NCBI RefSeq assembly: GCF_001974875.1
Contig: NZ_MTQD01000014.1
Span: 99,544-163,543 of the forward strand
DNA: 64,000 bases
Reading direction: 5' to 3'
Source: Pseudoalteromonas sp. EB27
Lineage (GTDB): Bacteria; Pseudomonadota; Gammaproteobacteria; Enterobacterales; Alteromonadaceae
Within the stretch, counting starts at the first letter, position 1, and every line of letters starts with the position of its first letter. The translations under genes were made by a program, and so were the position numbers. Positions 17,177 through 26,092 of this stretch are shown here, piece after piece. Below the pieces are notes generated by a model that saw only the letters and a program-made list of their open reading frames with translations, ran no database searches and was not told the origin of the DNA.

Positions 17177-18785
17177 TTTTACCCTCAGTTAGCTTAACTA
17201 GGTGGGGCGGGTAAATACGCGAAAATTGTTTAGAATCTTTCGCTATTTTAAGTTCCACACCAGGGTGCATTAATTCATTTACTTTTAAACGACTACTGGC
17301 AAGTAATTGCACTATTTTTTGCTTAATAAGTAGTTTTTGACGATGAATATGCGCAGAGCGTATTTTTATATGCTTTTCATTTTCAGTTATTTTATTCATG
17401 AATTGCTGGCGCTGAGCAGCACTCGCAATTTTACTCGCTTTTTCACGAGCCTGTTGTAAAGCCGTTACTTTAGTCGCAAGTATTTTTTCAAAGTCAGTTA
17501 TTTGAATTTGCTTTTGGCGAAGCTCAAACCAGAGTTGTGCTAAAAATACGCGTGTTTTAGTACCGGCTGGCGCGCCTAATTCACCTGTTTCAATGCGCAT
17601 AGCATCTAAAATATTACCGCCAATAATTTTACCTCGCGGGTCATTTGCTTTGCCTACACGTATTAATCGCCTAGCACTTAAATCACAATGCAGAGCTTGG
17701 CGTTCAATAAATAAATCTTGTTCGGATTTAATATTGCAGTACTGGGCATAACCAATCGAAATAGTTCGCTGAGAGGTTATAGAGCATGTAAATGCTTCCT
17801 CGCCTTCACGTTTTCGGCCAATTGCGCCAAGCATAATGGTTACCGCACTTTTACTTTCAACAGTTCCTGACTCTACAAAACCAAGTACCGTAATATCACC
17901 GTTGGCTTTTACACGCATGCCGTCTTTAATATCGCCAGTAATAATTACGCTACCATCAAAGTCAACGTGGCCGGTGCTTACATCTACGTTATCAAAGCAT
18001 AAAACATCATCTACACGCATACCACGGGGTAGGGCAACGGGCACACCTTTGCAGTCGGCAATAAGCATATTAGGATTATTAGGGTCTACTTTTGTACCTT
18101 CGAACGGCTGGAGTTGGTGATCTTTACCTGGTTTTGCACTAATTGAATCGCCAAATACTGTATAGCCTTCTTCTCCAGGGGTAGCTGCAATACGCTGCAT
18201 TAAGGGAGTGCCAGGTTTTACGGTGATAATAGCGCCAAGGTTTTTCATATCAACCTTACCGCCTTCTTTAGCTTGTGGGCTGAGTACTCGGTCTTGGGCT
18301 GTTGAGCATAAACGCACAAATTTAGCATCGCGGCCTTCTTTAGGATTGCGCCCATGTGCAATTATGGCACTGTAAGAGCTTCCTGCTGGTTGCTCAAACT
18401 GCTGGCCTAAAAAGGTATCAAGCGCACGAGGACTTATTCCTTTTTTAATACCTGCATCAGCAAGTGCTTTTTGCGCGCCTTCCATAGACAAAAGTGCGCC
18501 ACCTTTAGCGGTAGTTAATGTTGCTTCTGCGACCATGTTTTTTTCATCAATATTAATGACAATTGAAGCATCTACAGCTTTAGCAACGACAAGCGATACT
18601 TCCTGATAATTTTTAGTTGGCGCAAAAAGCTTTCCAATATTAGCAATTACAGCTTCGTACTCACTAAACTCAGATTGTTCGAGCATTTGCGTTAACTGAG
18701 TACTTGTAACAGGAAAACCACTATCAATAGGGTGACTTTCTAAAGAGACAAACCCTGTACTTTTATCAAATGAAAAAACCGACAT
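17160..18785 (-). CDS. FapA/DUF342-family protein
   Basis: A 541-residue cytoplasmic protein of the FapA (DUF342) family. An N-terminal region (about 1-190) is followed by right-handed beta-helix repeats (about 195-390: [60 protein letters not shown]) and a C-terminal coiled coil (about 410-490). Family members are widespread and poorly characterised; one in Vibrio interacts with signalling or polar proteins. Here it is a single gene overlapping the rnt 3' end by 17 bases on the opposite strand, with no dedicated terminator. Confidence 0.82.
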   Translation of the reverse strand: MSVFSFDKSTGFVSLESHPIDSGFPVTSTQLTQMLEQSEFSEYEAVIANIGKLFAPTKNYQEVSLVVAKAVDASIVINIDEKNMVAEATLTTAKGGALLSMEGAQKALADAGIKKGISPRALDTFLGQQFEQPAGSSYSAIIAHGRNPKEGRDAKFVRLCSTAQDRVLSPQAKEGGKVDMKNLGAIITVKPGTPLMQRIAATPGEEGYTVFGDSISAKPGKDHQLQPFEGTKVDPNNPNMLIADCKGVPVALPRGMRVDDVLCFDNVDVSTGHVDFDGSVIITGDIKDGMRVKANGDITVLGFVESGTVESKSAVTIMLGAIGRKREGEEAFTCSITSQRTISIGYAQYCNIKSEQDLFIERQALHCDLSARRLIRVGKANDPRGKIIGGNILDAMRIETGELGAPAGTKTRVFLAQLWFELRQKQIQITDFEKILATKVTALQQAREKASKIASAAQRQQFMNKITENEKHIKIRSAHIHRQKLLIKQKIVQLLASSRLKVNELMHPGVELKIAKDSKQFSRIYPPHLVKLTEGKITQTF

Positions 18786-18986
18786 TTATTAATTCCCTAC
18801 TCTATGCCTGTTATTATTTTTATTTTTTACAACTAAAGGTTTAGAAATAGCAAAAACCTTAACTCCTCATTTGAACACAGGTTAAACACATTGTTAAGTA
18901 AATGTTTATATAGGCTTGCATAAACTAAATTTTGCTTACTTAACGCGCGATTGACATATACAACTAAAATAAAGCGTTACTAGGCC

Positions 18987-19016
18987 TTGAGTATCAGTAC
19001 TTTACTCAGTTATACT
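18987..19016 (+). promoter_or_regulatory. Probable ssrA promoter
   Basis: TTGAGT (18987-18992) and TATACT (19011-19016) are 18 bases apart, 33 bases before the mature tmRNA 5' end. A hairpin CTGAATT / AATTCAG (19028-19049) lies in the leader that RNase P would remove. Confidence 0.6.
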
Positions 19017-19048
19017 GTTTGTACGCTCTGAATTGAGTTACTAATTCA

Positions 19049-19405
19049 GGGGCTGATTAGGATTCGACGGAATTCAAGAAGCCCAAGGTGCATGTCGAGG
19101 TGCGGTTTGCCTCGTTAAACAGCCGCAACCTAAAGTAATCGCAAACGACGATAACTACTCTCTAGCAGCTTAGGCTGGCTAGCGCTCCTTCCATGTATTC
19201 TTGTGGACTGGATTTTGGAGTGTCACCCTAACACCTGATCGCGACGGAAACCCTGGCCGGGGTTGAAGCGCTAAAACTAAGCGGCCTCGCCTTTATTTAC
19301 CGTGTTTGTCCGGGACTTAAAGGTTAATTAAATGACAATACTAAACATGTAGTACCGACGGTCGAGGCTTTTCGGACGGGGGTTCAAATCCCCCCAGCTC
19401 CACCA
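19049..19405 (+). ncRNA. ssrA: Transfer-messenger RNA (tmRNA)
   Basis: The 357-base RNA begins GGGGCTGATTAGGATTCGAC and ends CCCCCCAGCTCCACCA, so the acceptor stem, a T-arm (GGGGGTTCAAATCCCCCC) and an encoded CCA are all present. The tag frame 19141-19173 encodes ANDDNYSLAA and stop TAG, preceded by the resume-codon context TAATC. tmRNA with SmpB rescues stalled ribosomes and tags their products for proteolysis. The 3' end is a common integration site for genomic islands, but no integrase or second copy of the 3' end is visible here. Confidence 0.98.
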
Positions 19406-19442
19406 ATAAAGGTTTTTGAACTCGTTATTCGAAAACCATAAG

Positions 19443-19483
19443 AAACCCGCAAATTTGTTAATCCAAATTTGCGGGTTTTTTTA
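19443..19483 (+). terminator. ssrA terminator
   Basis: A 15-bp perfect stem AAACCCGCAAATTTG / CAAATTTGCGGGTTT with a six-base loop is followed by a T run, 38 bases after the tmRNA end. Confidence 0.93.
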
Positions 19484-19509
19484 TGGAATTTATAAAGTGA
19501 AAATAAAGT

Positions 19510-20643
19510 TTAAGAAATTCTAATTGCACGTAGCTTCATTTTTATTGCAATTACAAGCAGGCTAAATAATGACAGCATACTTATTAACAACGTTAGGTTA
19601 AGTATAGGGTTACTTGGCTCATAGGTAGCGACAGGAGAGTTGTTTATAGTTTGCGAGTTTTGATGTTGCCTAATATAGCTTTGGCTGATCCAATCTACCG
19701 CGTTTATCCATTGTACTTTGGCGGGGTCAGTATTGTTTAGCATCCCTATTGCGTGCTTATCGTTATCTAAGCTTTTTGAAAGTTGTATCAGTTGCTGCCA
19801 AAATTCATTTTTAGGGCCTAGGTCGTCTATCTCTTGCAGGTGCTGTTGTAATTTGTCACCCCCCATCGTTTTTATATCAGCTTGCCCGGTAGTTTGCGCG
19901 TAGCTATTTATTAGCGATGAAAAGCGTCTAAAGTACTCATTACTTTTTTGCTGTGTAGGGTTAGTTGTTCGCTCGTTTGTTACTTTTTGTGCTGGTTGAT
20001 TTAGGCTATTTTGATCAATCAAATATTGTTTATAATTTTGGTAACTTAAGTTGTTTGTAGTTGTGTTATTTGTAGTTCCGTTATTTAGAATGCCAAAGTT
20101 GTTTTTCAGTGCATTAACACTGATCACTACGCCTATTAAGGTAATAATACAAAGTGCGCTATAGCAAAAGTACAATGCGCTTTTTAAAGTGTTACGCAGT
20201 AGTTTATATTTATTATAACTTTGCTTAATAGCTGCAGCTGTATTTGGGGCTTTGCCCGTATCTAGGCGTTCACTTTGTATTGAGATACTTTTGCCTTCAG
20301 TACTTTCACTAATGTGTTTATCTGTATTTTTACTGTGCTCAGTGAGTGCTATTTGATTATTTTGAGATTGAGAGATTACAGTAATTAGTTGAGGTTCTAC
20401 TTTAGTAATCAAACCTAGCTTTTTAAGTGAGGATTCTGTTTTAACAGCATCAATACTCGATAAGTCTTTTTTTAAAGCGTAAGCTTTTCCATCAAATAAC
20501 TGAACAACAATATTATGAGGAATATTAAGAAGTTGGCTGAGTTGTTCTTGGGCAGAGGTAAGGTCAGTATTTTGATATAACTGACCATTAAAAACAATTT
20601 TAAATGTGGCGCTCACGTTGGTACCTTGCTTGTGTAATTCCAT
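19510..20643 (-). CDS. Uncharacterised two-TM membrane protein
   Basis: I do not recognise a named family for this 377-residue protein. Residues about 10-85 (FKIVFNGQL, LSQLLNIP, VVQLFDGKAYALKKDLS, LKKLGLITKV) resemble a small domain that recurs at the N-terminus of several gammaproteobacterial membrane proteins; this is from memory. A polar Ser/Thr/Asn-rich linker follows, then TM helix 1 (about 155-177), a large loop of about 170 residues rich in Gln and Asn, and TM helix 2 (about 348-368) with a short basic tail. The loop would be periplasmic if the N-terminus is inside. It is a lone gene between ssrA and a secreted-protein operon. Confidence 0.6.
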   Translation of the reverse strand: MELHKQGTNVSATFKIVFNGQLYQNTDLTSAQEQLSQLLNIPHNIVVQLFDGKAYALKKDLSSIDAVKTESSLKKLGLITKVEPQLITVISQSQNNQIALTEHSKNTDKHISESTEGKSISIQSERLDTGKAPNTAAAIKQSYNKYKLLRNTLKSALYFCYSALCIITLIGVVISVNALKNNFGILNNGTTNNTTTNNLSYQNYKQYLIDQNSLNQPAQKVTNERTTNPTQQKSNEYFRRFSSLINSYAQTTGQADIKTMGGDKLQQHLQEIDDLGPKNEFWQQLIQLSKSLDNDKHAIGMLNNTDPAKVQWINAVDWISQSYIRQHQNSQTINNSPVATYEPSNPILNLTLLISMLSLFSLLVIAIKMKLRAIRIS

Positions 20644-20726
20644 TTTTGGAATTTTATTTTTATTATTTGATACACAAAGTTAATTTAACAGATAAAGGTG
20701 ATGCTTTCTAATAATTTGTAATTAAA

Positions 20727-20755
20727 AAAGCCTTAACAAACAGCGTTAAGGCTTT
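20727..20755 (-). terminator. Terminator after the small secreted protein gene
   Basis: An 11-bp stem AAAGCCTTAAC / GTTAAGGCTTT with a seven-base loop has its T run on the minus strand, ending the YHYH-protein operon. Confidence 0.85.
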
Positions 20756-20777
20756 GGCGTGTAGCTGTTATTTTACT

Positions 20778-21074
20778 TTATAGTTTAGCGAGTGATTTAA
20801 CTGATTGCTTTTGAGCACTTGCTGGTTGGGTTGCTTTGTCTATTAATGTTTCAAGTGGCTTATTTCGAACGCACATAAGTACTTTGTTCATCGCTTGGCA
20901 TGTGCCTGTCGCTTTTTTATCATGGCTTGTGTAGCTGCAATCTTCATTAATGGCTTTTGCTTCACATGCTTCCCAAGGCGCATTTGAACCGTGGCCTGCA
21001 TGACTTAGGGCTGAGCATGAAGTAGCAAGTAAAAAGCCAGTTGTTAGTGCTTTTATTACGTTAAATATTTTCAT
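20778..21074 (-). CDS. Small secreted cysteine-containing protein
   Basis: A 98-residue precursor with a signal peptide (about 1-26, ending ALSHA). The mature part has four cysteines spaced WEACEAKAINEDCSY, GTCQAMNKVLMCVRN, which suggests two disulfides, and a low-complexity C-terminal tail. The gene starts 35 bases after the YHYH lipoprotein gene and shares its terminator, so the two are probably co-expressed. I recall similar small proteins next to YHYH proteins elsewhere, but no function is known to me. Confidence 0.68.
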   Translation of the reverse strand: MKIFNVIKALTTGFLLATSCSALSHAGHGSNAPWEACEAKAINEDCSYTSHDKKATGTCQAMNKVLMCVRNKPLETLIDKATQPASAQKQSVKSLAKL

Positions 21075-21109
21075 TAGTATCTCAGTTAATTATTTAGCCA
21101 GAATGCGAC

Positions 21110-22117
21110 TTATCTTGCGGTAGCACCTTTAAAGCAACCAATAAACATGTTTTCAGATACATCGGCTGCGTGGTAGTGGTAACCGCGTGTATCGTCGGTG
21201 TGGCCTCTACATTCGTCTAAATCAGTGGGTTCTAATCCATCTTCGTTAAGCATGCCAAATATACCAAATCCATCGAGTGCATAACCCATCATGGCGGCAT
21301 GACCGTCTGATTGAATTTGTGTTTGGCTACAACCTGCTTCACCGTGGTAGTGATAACCTGCTACTAAGTTAATATGCCCAGCGCAATCATCAAAAGCGGC
21401 AATAGTGTATGCGCCTAAAATAGCATCAACAGGGGCGGGTGCAGCAAGTACAACACCATTGAGAGCAACACCCACATTGGCGTTACCAATACTGCTATTT
21501 TGAGTGGTTGCAACAGGCGTTATTGGAATTAAAAATGACTCTGATATACCGCCATCCACATAATCAATAGAGCATTCTACGCAGTGGTTTTGGTATTGTT
21601 CTTCTACGTTTGGGCGTGCAGCGCCATCACACGATTCTTGTGTGTCGGTTACATTTACAAGGCCTGTACCTTCGTCGTATAGCTGCCAATGACTATCGTT
21701 ATATAATGTTGGTAGATTTAAAATAAAGTCACCGGTTATATCGTAAACCTCACCGGTGCCATCAAACCAAATACCAGCTTCGTCAGCTGTTGAGGTGATA
21801 TTTCGAGGGCAAAATACACCAATCTCGTAATTTGAAGGCGCACCTGCTATATCAATTTTATAGCATGAGGCTTCATCGCCGTTACTTAGCGTACATGTTT
21901 GAGTGGTAATTGATGAAATGAGCGCATCGCTTTCAAAGTTAAAAGGGTCGACTTCTACAACAAAATCGGTTGAAGTATCTGTTGTAGTTCCCTCATCGGT
22001 GGTTGTTTCAGTTACAACTGTACTTTCAGCATCGCTACCGTTACAGGCGGCTAAACTCAGTGTAAGTATGCACACTGCAAGTGGTGTTAAAATTGGTGTG
22101 TTAAATCTTTTCATCAA
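21110..22117 (-). CDS. YHYH-domain lipoprotein
   Basis: A 335-residue predicted lipoprotein: signal peptide with lipobox LSLAAC (Cys near residue 25), then a Thr/Glu-rich spacer. The C-terminal half carries the YHYH signature twice, VAGYHYHGEAGC and RGYHYHAADVSENMFIGC, with paired cysteines (CSQTQIQSDGHAAMMGYALDGFG between them). The His-rich motifs suggest metal binding, but the family's function is not established. It is the first gene of a two-gene operon with the small Cys-rich secreted protein and is divergent from a TSUP permease. Confidence 0.82.
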   Translation of the reverse strand: MMKRFNTPILTPLAVCILTLSLAACNGSDAESTVVTETTTDEGTTTDTSTDFVVEVDPFNFESDALISSITTQTCTLSNGDEASCYKIDIAGAPSNYEIGVFCPRNITSTADEAGIWFDGTGEVYDITGDFILNLPTLYNDSHWQLYDEGTGLVNVTDTQESCDGAARPNVEEQYQNHCVECSIDYVDGGISESFLIPITPVATTQNSSIGNANVGVALNGVVLAAPAPVDAILGAYTIAAFDDCAGHINLVAGYHYHGEAGCSQTQIQSDGHAAMMGYALDGFGIFGMLNEDGLEPTDLDECRGHTDDTRGYHYHAADVSENMFIGCFKGATAR

Positions 22118-22300
22118 AAATATCCGGTAATGAAGTTGAATGTATAATATTTGTTAAATGTGCAAACAAAGTGCAAAAACAACGCAACATAGTACATAGC
22201 CTGAGGTAGAGGCTGATAAAGTGGCTATAAATGTGTGTAGTACCTTTTTTATTATTTAAATACTGCGACTTAAAAGTATTTAAATAGGCAATGGAGTTTT

Positions 22301-23059
22301 ATGGATTTTTTATTTCCCGACAGCATGTCTTTATTTTTGTTTTTATTGTTAATGATCACCGCTGGCTTTACTTCTTTTATATCTGCTGCATTTGGTGCTG
22401 GTGGCGGATTAATGCTGCTTGTTGTTATGGCGTCGTTTATGCCTATGGCAGTTGTTGTGCCAGTGCATGGTTTAGTACAGCTTGGCTCTAATGCAAATAG
22501 ACTTTTACTCAGCTTTAAGCATATTGATAAAAGCATGTTTGTATATTTTGCGTTAGGCGGCTTAGTAGGGGCGGGGTTATCAAGTTTTGTAATTGATGAT
22601 ATATCGCTTGATGCCATGAAGTTAGTGGTCGCTATTTTTGTTATTTACTTACTGTGGGGTAAAAAGCCACCTATAAAATTAACCTCTAAGGTGTGGCGTA
22701 TGGTCGCCGGTGGAATAACTACTTTTATTTCTATGTTTGTCGGGGCAAGTGGCCCATTAGTTGGTAGCTGTTTATATATAAATAATTACGAAAAGTTAAA
22801 ATTTACGGCAACGTTTTCGAGCATTATGAGTGTGCAGCATTTATTAAAAGCGATAATTTATGGCGCTGTTGGTTTTAGTTTTTGGCAATGGATACCGCTT
22901 GTAATCGCTATGTTAATAAGTGGCGCTGTAGGAACTTGGTTAGGAATTAAATTACTTAAAAGGATGTCTGGGGATAAATTTAAGCGTATTTTTAGAGTCG
23001 TTTTAACGTTATTAACCCTGCAACTTGGTTGGCAAGGTGTAAAAGTATTACTCCACTAG
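22301..23059 (+). CDS. TauE/SafE (TSUP) family permease
   Basis: A 252-residue inner-membrane protein with seven to eight hydrophobic helices. The family marks are ITAGFTSFISAAFGAGGGLMLL near the N-terminus and MFVGASGPLVGSCL in the middle. Members move sulfite, sulfonates, sulfolactate or other small anions; the substrate is unknown. The chosen ATG follows an ATGGAG ribosome site. E. coli YfcA of the aroC-epmC cluster is in the same family, but this copy lies elsewhere, so orthology is doubtful. Confidence 0.85.
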   Translation: MDFLFPDSMSLFLFLLLMITAGFTSFISAAFGAGGGLMLLVVMASFMPMAVVVPVHGLVQLGSNANRLLLSFKHIDKSMFVYFALGGLVGAGLSSFVIDDISLDAMKLVVAIFVIYLLWGKKPPIKLTSKVWRMVAGGITTFISMFVGASGPLVGSCLYINNYEKLKFTATFSSIMSVQHLLKAIIYGAVGFSFWQWIPLVIAMLISGAVGTWLGIKLLKRMSGDKFKRIFRVVLTLLTLQLGWQGVKVLLH

Positions 23060-23073
23060 TAAAAGTGGAGTAA
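23048..23073. terminator. Inverted repeat between TSUP permease and NAD(P)-binding protein genes
   Basis: TTACTCCAC (23048-23056) / GTGGAGTAA (23065-23073) forms a 9-bp stem overlapping the permease stop between two convergent genes. There is no strong T run, so termination is only likely. Confidence 0.5.
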
Positions 23074-23093
23074 TCGTCGTTAAATAATAACGT

Positions 23094-23729
23094 TTATTTT
23101 ACAGCAGCTTTAATTGGCTTGTCGCCGTCGAACAACTTAAAAATGCGGTTACTAATAAATGAGTTGGTCGCAATATGTAATAATGCATTGGCTACATTTT
23201 CGCGGCTAATTTTAGCTTCTGAACGATCGCTTGGTTGCTGCGTAGTTACTTGCATTGAAGCGCTATCGTCAGTCAAAGTACCTGGGCGAACAATGGTATA
23301 ATTTAAACCACTATTTATTAGGTGCTCGTCAGCCATGTGCTTAGCAACTAAGTAAGGTTTTAAATCACCTTGAATCGAATCTGGATCGTCAGCACCAATT
23401 GAACTGACCATAATAAAGTGGTTAACGCCGTGCTCTTTAGCGAATGTAGCTGCTTTTGTTGCAGCCCATAAATCAATGAGTACAGTTTTATCATCGCCTG
23501 TACTTCCACCAGAACCAGCAGCAAAAATCACTTGGTCACAGCCTTTCATTGCATCACCAAAATCGCCTTCAAGATCTTGCTCAACAATAGTTAAAAAAGA
23601 GCTGTTTAAATCGCTTAGCTTATTTTTGTCGCGCACTAATGCCACAACATTTTGCTCATTTTCTAAAAGTAGCTCAGTTGTCATTTTACCTATTTGTCCG
23701 CTTGCGCCAATAATTAGGGTCTTACTCAT
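23094..23729 (-). CDS. NAD(P)-binding oxidoreductase (atypical SDR)
   Basis: A 211-residue Rossmann-fold protein with TLIIGASGQIGKMTTELLL at the N-terminus, the NmrA/YwnB-like atypical SDR signature (GASGxxG). Later motifs are VIFAAGSGG, NHFIMVSSIGADDP and YTIVRPGTLTDD. Such proteins are NADPH-dependent reductases or redox sensors. It lacks an obvious YxxxK dyad in the classical place, as is usual in this group. It is a single gene with its own promoter region. Substrate unknown. Confidence 0.85.
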   Translation of the reverse strand: MSKTLIIGASGQIGKMTTELLLENEQNVVALVRDKNKLSDLNSSFLTIVEQDLEGDFGDAMKGCDQVIFAAGSGGSTGDDKTVLIDLWAATKAATFAKEHGVNHFIMVSSIGADDPDSIQGDLKPYLVAKHMADEHLINSGLNYTIVRPGTLTDDSASMQVTTQQPSDRSEAKISRENVANALLHIATNSFISNRIFKLFDGDKPIKAAVK

Positions 23730-23912
23730 AATTAACTCCTTCCAATAAATAGTAAAAGTAATGTGCTTACAAACAGACCTTGGGGTAGGGGATTATTTTT
23801 AAAGGGTAAAAAAGAGTTTAAATGAGCTAATTTCAAAAAATACTTTAATTAAAGTGCGATGCTTAACTGAGTATTAAAATTAGCTGCTCTGGGAGTGTTT
23901 TTTTAGACCTTT

Positions 23913-24236
23913 TTATTCAACCATTATACTCACCTCGGTCACATAACTACGGCGGTATAGACTAATACGTACTTTACGTTCTTGGTAATTATAAAACAAA
24001 GTGCGATATGTATTATTGCCATTTATTTTTAAAGGTTCCCCCAATTTTTGCTGATAAAAGCGAGTGATATCAGAAATTGAATCCGTTAAATAACCAGTGC
24101 GTACCATTGGGTATTCGCTTGCTACGTCCATCGTTGTAACAAATTCTTCAGGAAGTGGGATTTCAGTGACGTTTTGGCTGAGTGCGTTAAACGATAGAGT
24201 GCATAGCAATATTATTAAAAATGCTAAAGTTTTCAT
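23913..24236 (-). CDS. Small exported protein of unknown function
   Basis: A 107-residue protein with a clear signal peptide (about 1-20, LIILLCTLSFNALSQ). The mature domain of about 85 residues has the pattern SDSISDITRFYQQKLGEP, split here as TDSISDITRFYQQ, then TLFYNYQERKVRISLYR and TEVSIMVE, an alpha/beta layout. I do not recognise a named family. The gene lies immediately beyond the orphan mnmC 3' fragment, so in the ancestral layout it was probably the direct neighbour of mnmC. Confidence 0.6.
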   Translation of the reverse strand: MKTLAFLIILLCTLSFNALSQNVTEIPLPEEFVTTMDVASEYPMVRTGYLTDSISDITRFYQQKLGEPLKINGNNTYRTLFYNYQERKVRISLYRRSYVTEVSIMVE

Positions 24237-24299
24237 TAGAGTCCTTTGAGTAATAAATTCCTTTTATTGGTACTTATTTTACCTCAATAAGCACCGATG

Positions 24300-24407
24300 T
24301 CATTTAAATTTTATTACGAATTAAATCTCGCACTATAAACCGGGCAGGGTGAATAGCTTGGCTTACACGTTCGCTTAATGGCCGGGGTTCGTTATTTAAA
24401 CAGCTTA
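24300..24407 (-). pseudogene. Orphan 108-bp copy of the mnmC 3' end
   Basis: Bases 24300-24407 match 26089-26196, the last 35 codons of mnmC with stop, at 106 of 108 positions (differences at GAATAGC/GAATCGC and GGCC/GGGC). The fragment has no start and no upstream mnmC sequence. The pair are direct repeats 1789 bases apart and bracket the OmpA-family gene at 24555-26036. The rest of the 318-base gap holds only a plausible promoter and an AAGGAA ribosome site for that gene. Confidence 0.95.
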
Positions 24408-24554
24408 TTAAGCGACGCATTACACAAATCGTAATATGGCTGCACTCCAGTTATACATTGAAGTTTGAAAAAGTTACGCAAATAAAGAGCGTTGAATTAA
24501 GTTTGCTCATTAGGCATAGTGCTAATGTAAATTAATACTTTAAAAGGAATTTCT

Positions 24555-26036
24555 ATGAAAAATAATATTATCAAAGTACTTTTAATTTGTACTACCTACC
24601 TGTGCTGCGTATTTAACCTGCAAGCAAAGCCACTATTAACGGCTTATCCCGATGCAAAACTAGAGAATAAAGTCATTTTAGAGGGTGAAGAAGCACAGTT
24701 TGTATCAGCCTTTAACCCTGCGCTAAAAAAATCTCAGCAGTTTGAATATAAAACATTTATTGGTGATGTAAGTCATTTTTCTTATCAAGTAAAGAATGTT
24801 GCTTCTTTAAAGGTAATGGAAAACTACAAAAACGCTTTAAGTGATGCTGGATTTAAAGTTTTGTATACATGCGCTTTAAGTGACTGTTATGGCAGGCGAG
24901 AAGATAAATTGCTGGCTGAGGAGTCGAGCTATTTCAACGTTTCTAGTTATTACGGGCAACCACATTATATTTATGCAACGAAAGGAGATCTTCCTGAAGC
25001 TGCCATTTCGTTATTTGTTGGACAATATAAAAATACGACACAAGTGCTTTTGACGACAGTTAATATTAAAGAAATTGAAACGGGGCTAATAAAAGCTGAT
25101 TTTGAAGCATTCAAGAAAAAATTTAGTAATAAAATAAAAAAATCTACACATGAAGATCTTAAAGGTTCTGCAGATCATCCTTTATTAAGTCGCTACCCTG
25201 GTAGCTATATTGAGGATTATCAAAATGTTGATTATGAGGAATTTAGTATTCCAATTGGCAAATTTGATAAAAAAACGAAAGCCACTCCTGTGCTTGATGT
25301 TACTGGGGATTTAACGCGAATTACTTATATTGCTAATAAAGTATCGACGTTAAAAATTTATCATAACTATGTGAGTGCTTTAACCAAAGAAGGTTTTGAA
25401 AGTGTATTTTCTTGTCAAAAAGATGAATGCGGTATAAAAAGAAAAGAGATTCAAGCATTAGGCGATAAGTTGGCGATTAAATCTGTTTATAACTACTTTC
25501 GCGAACCTAGATATCAAGTCATGAAAAACACTGTAAATGAGCAAACTACCTACGTTGCTTTTTTTATCGGTAACTATAATGGCGATTCCCGTATTCAGCT
25601 TTTAGTTGCTCGTACAGAGCCTTTAGTGACAGGCTTAATAGAAACGAATAGTGATAAAGTACTTGAGCAGTTAGAGCAAAAAGGAAATGCGTCTATTTAC
25701 GGTGTTTTATTTGATTATGATAAAGCCACTATCAAAGCTGAATCTAAAGAGGCGTTAGATATTATTGCTGAAGTTATGGAAAAAAATAAAAAATTGAGTT
25801 TATATGTTGTTGGTCATACCGATGATAAAGGTTCGCCTGATTATAATTTAAACCTTTCAAAGCGCCGTGCAGATGCGGTTGTTAGCGCATTAATTGCTGA
25901 TTATGGGATAGCAAAAGCAAGATTATTAGCTCAAGGAGCGGGTCCTTATTCACCCGTTGCAACTAATAAAAATGATTTAGGTCGTGAACTAAATCGCCGT
26001 GTTGAATTAGTTGAAAGGTTGTCTAGTTCAAAATAA
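24555..26036 (+). CDS. OmpA-family protein with duplicated DUF4892-like domain
   Basis: A 493-residue exported protein (signal peptide about 1-24, ending NLQA). The mature region holds two related domains (about 28-175 and 210-375). Each begins PLLxxYPxxxxE, contains LKxxxxYxxALxxxGFxxxxxC, a Cys pair (YTCALSDCYGRRE; FSCQKDECGIKRK) and an RxQLLxxxxEPLxTGLI-type segment. The C-terminal 110 residues are an OmpA peptidoglycan-binding domain (LFDYDKATIKAESKEAL, VVGHTDDKGSPDYNLNLSKRRA, NRRVELVE). DUF4892-OmpA proteins are known in Pseudomonas and relatives with one N-terminal domain; two is unusual to my knowledge. It lies between direct repeats of the mnmC 3' end and seems to be an insertion. Confidence 0.8.
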   Translation: MKNNIIKVLLICTTYLCCVFNLQAKPLLTAYPDAKLENKVILEGEEAQFVSAFNPALKKSQQFEYKTFIGDVSHFSYQVKNVASLKVMENYKNALSDAGFKVLYTCALSDCYGRREDKLLAEESSYFNVSSYYGQPHYIYATKGDLPEAAISLFVGQYKNTTQVLLTTVNIKEIETGLIKADFEAFKKKFSNKIKKSTHEDLKGSADHPLLSRYPGSYIEDYQNVDYEEFSIPIGKFDKKTKATPVLDVTGDLTRITYIANKVSTLKIYHNYVSALTKEGFESVFSCQKDECGIKRKEIQALGDKLAIKSVYNYFREPRYQVMKNTVNEQTTYVAFFIGNYNGDSRIQLLVARTEPLVTGLIETNSDKVLEQLEQKGNASIYGVLFDYDKATIKAESKEALDIIAEVMEKNKKLSLYVVGHTDDKGSPDYNLNLSKRRADAVVSALIADYGIAKARLLAQGAGPYSPVATNKNDLGRELNRRVELVERLSSSK

Positions 26037-26052
26037 ATTATGTTTTAATTTA

Positions 26053-26086
26053 TATGCACATTAGATCTATTGTTTTAATGTGCATA
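26053..26086. terminator. Hairpin between OmpA-family gene and mnmC
   Basis: TATGCACATT / AATGTGCATA is a 10-bp stem with a 14-base loop between convergent genes. It lacks a T run, so it is a weak terminator candidate. Confidence 0.45.
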
Positions 26087-26092
26087 CCTCAT

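Noticed and set aside
24408..24554. Integron attC site after the orphan mnmC fragment
   Set aside because: I looked for the core site GTTRRRY and an inverted partner and did not find a convincing pair; no integrase is nearby.
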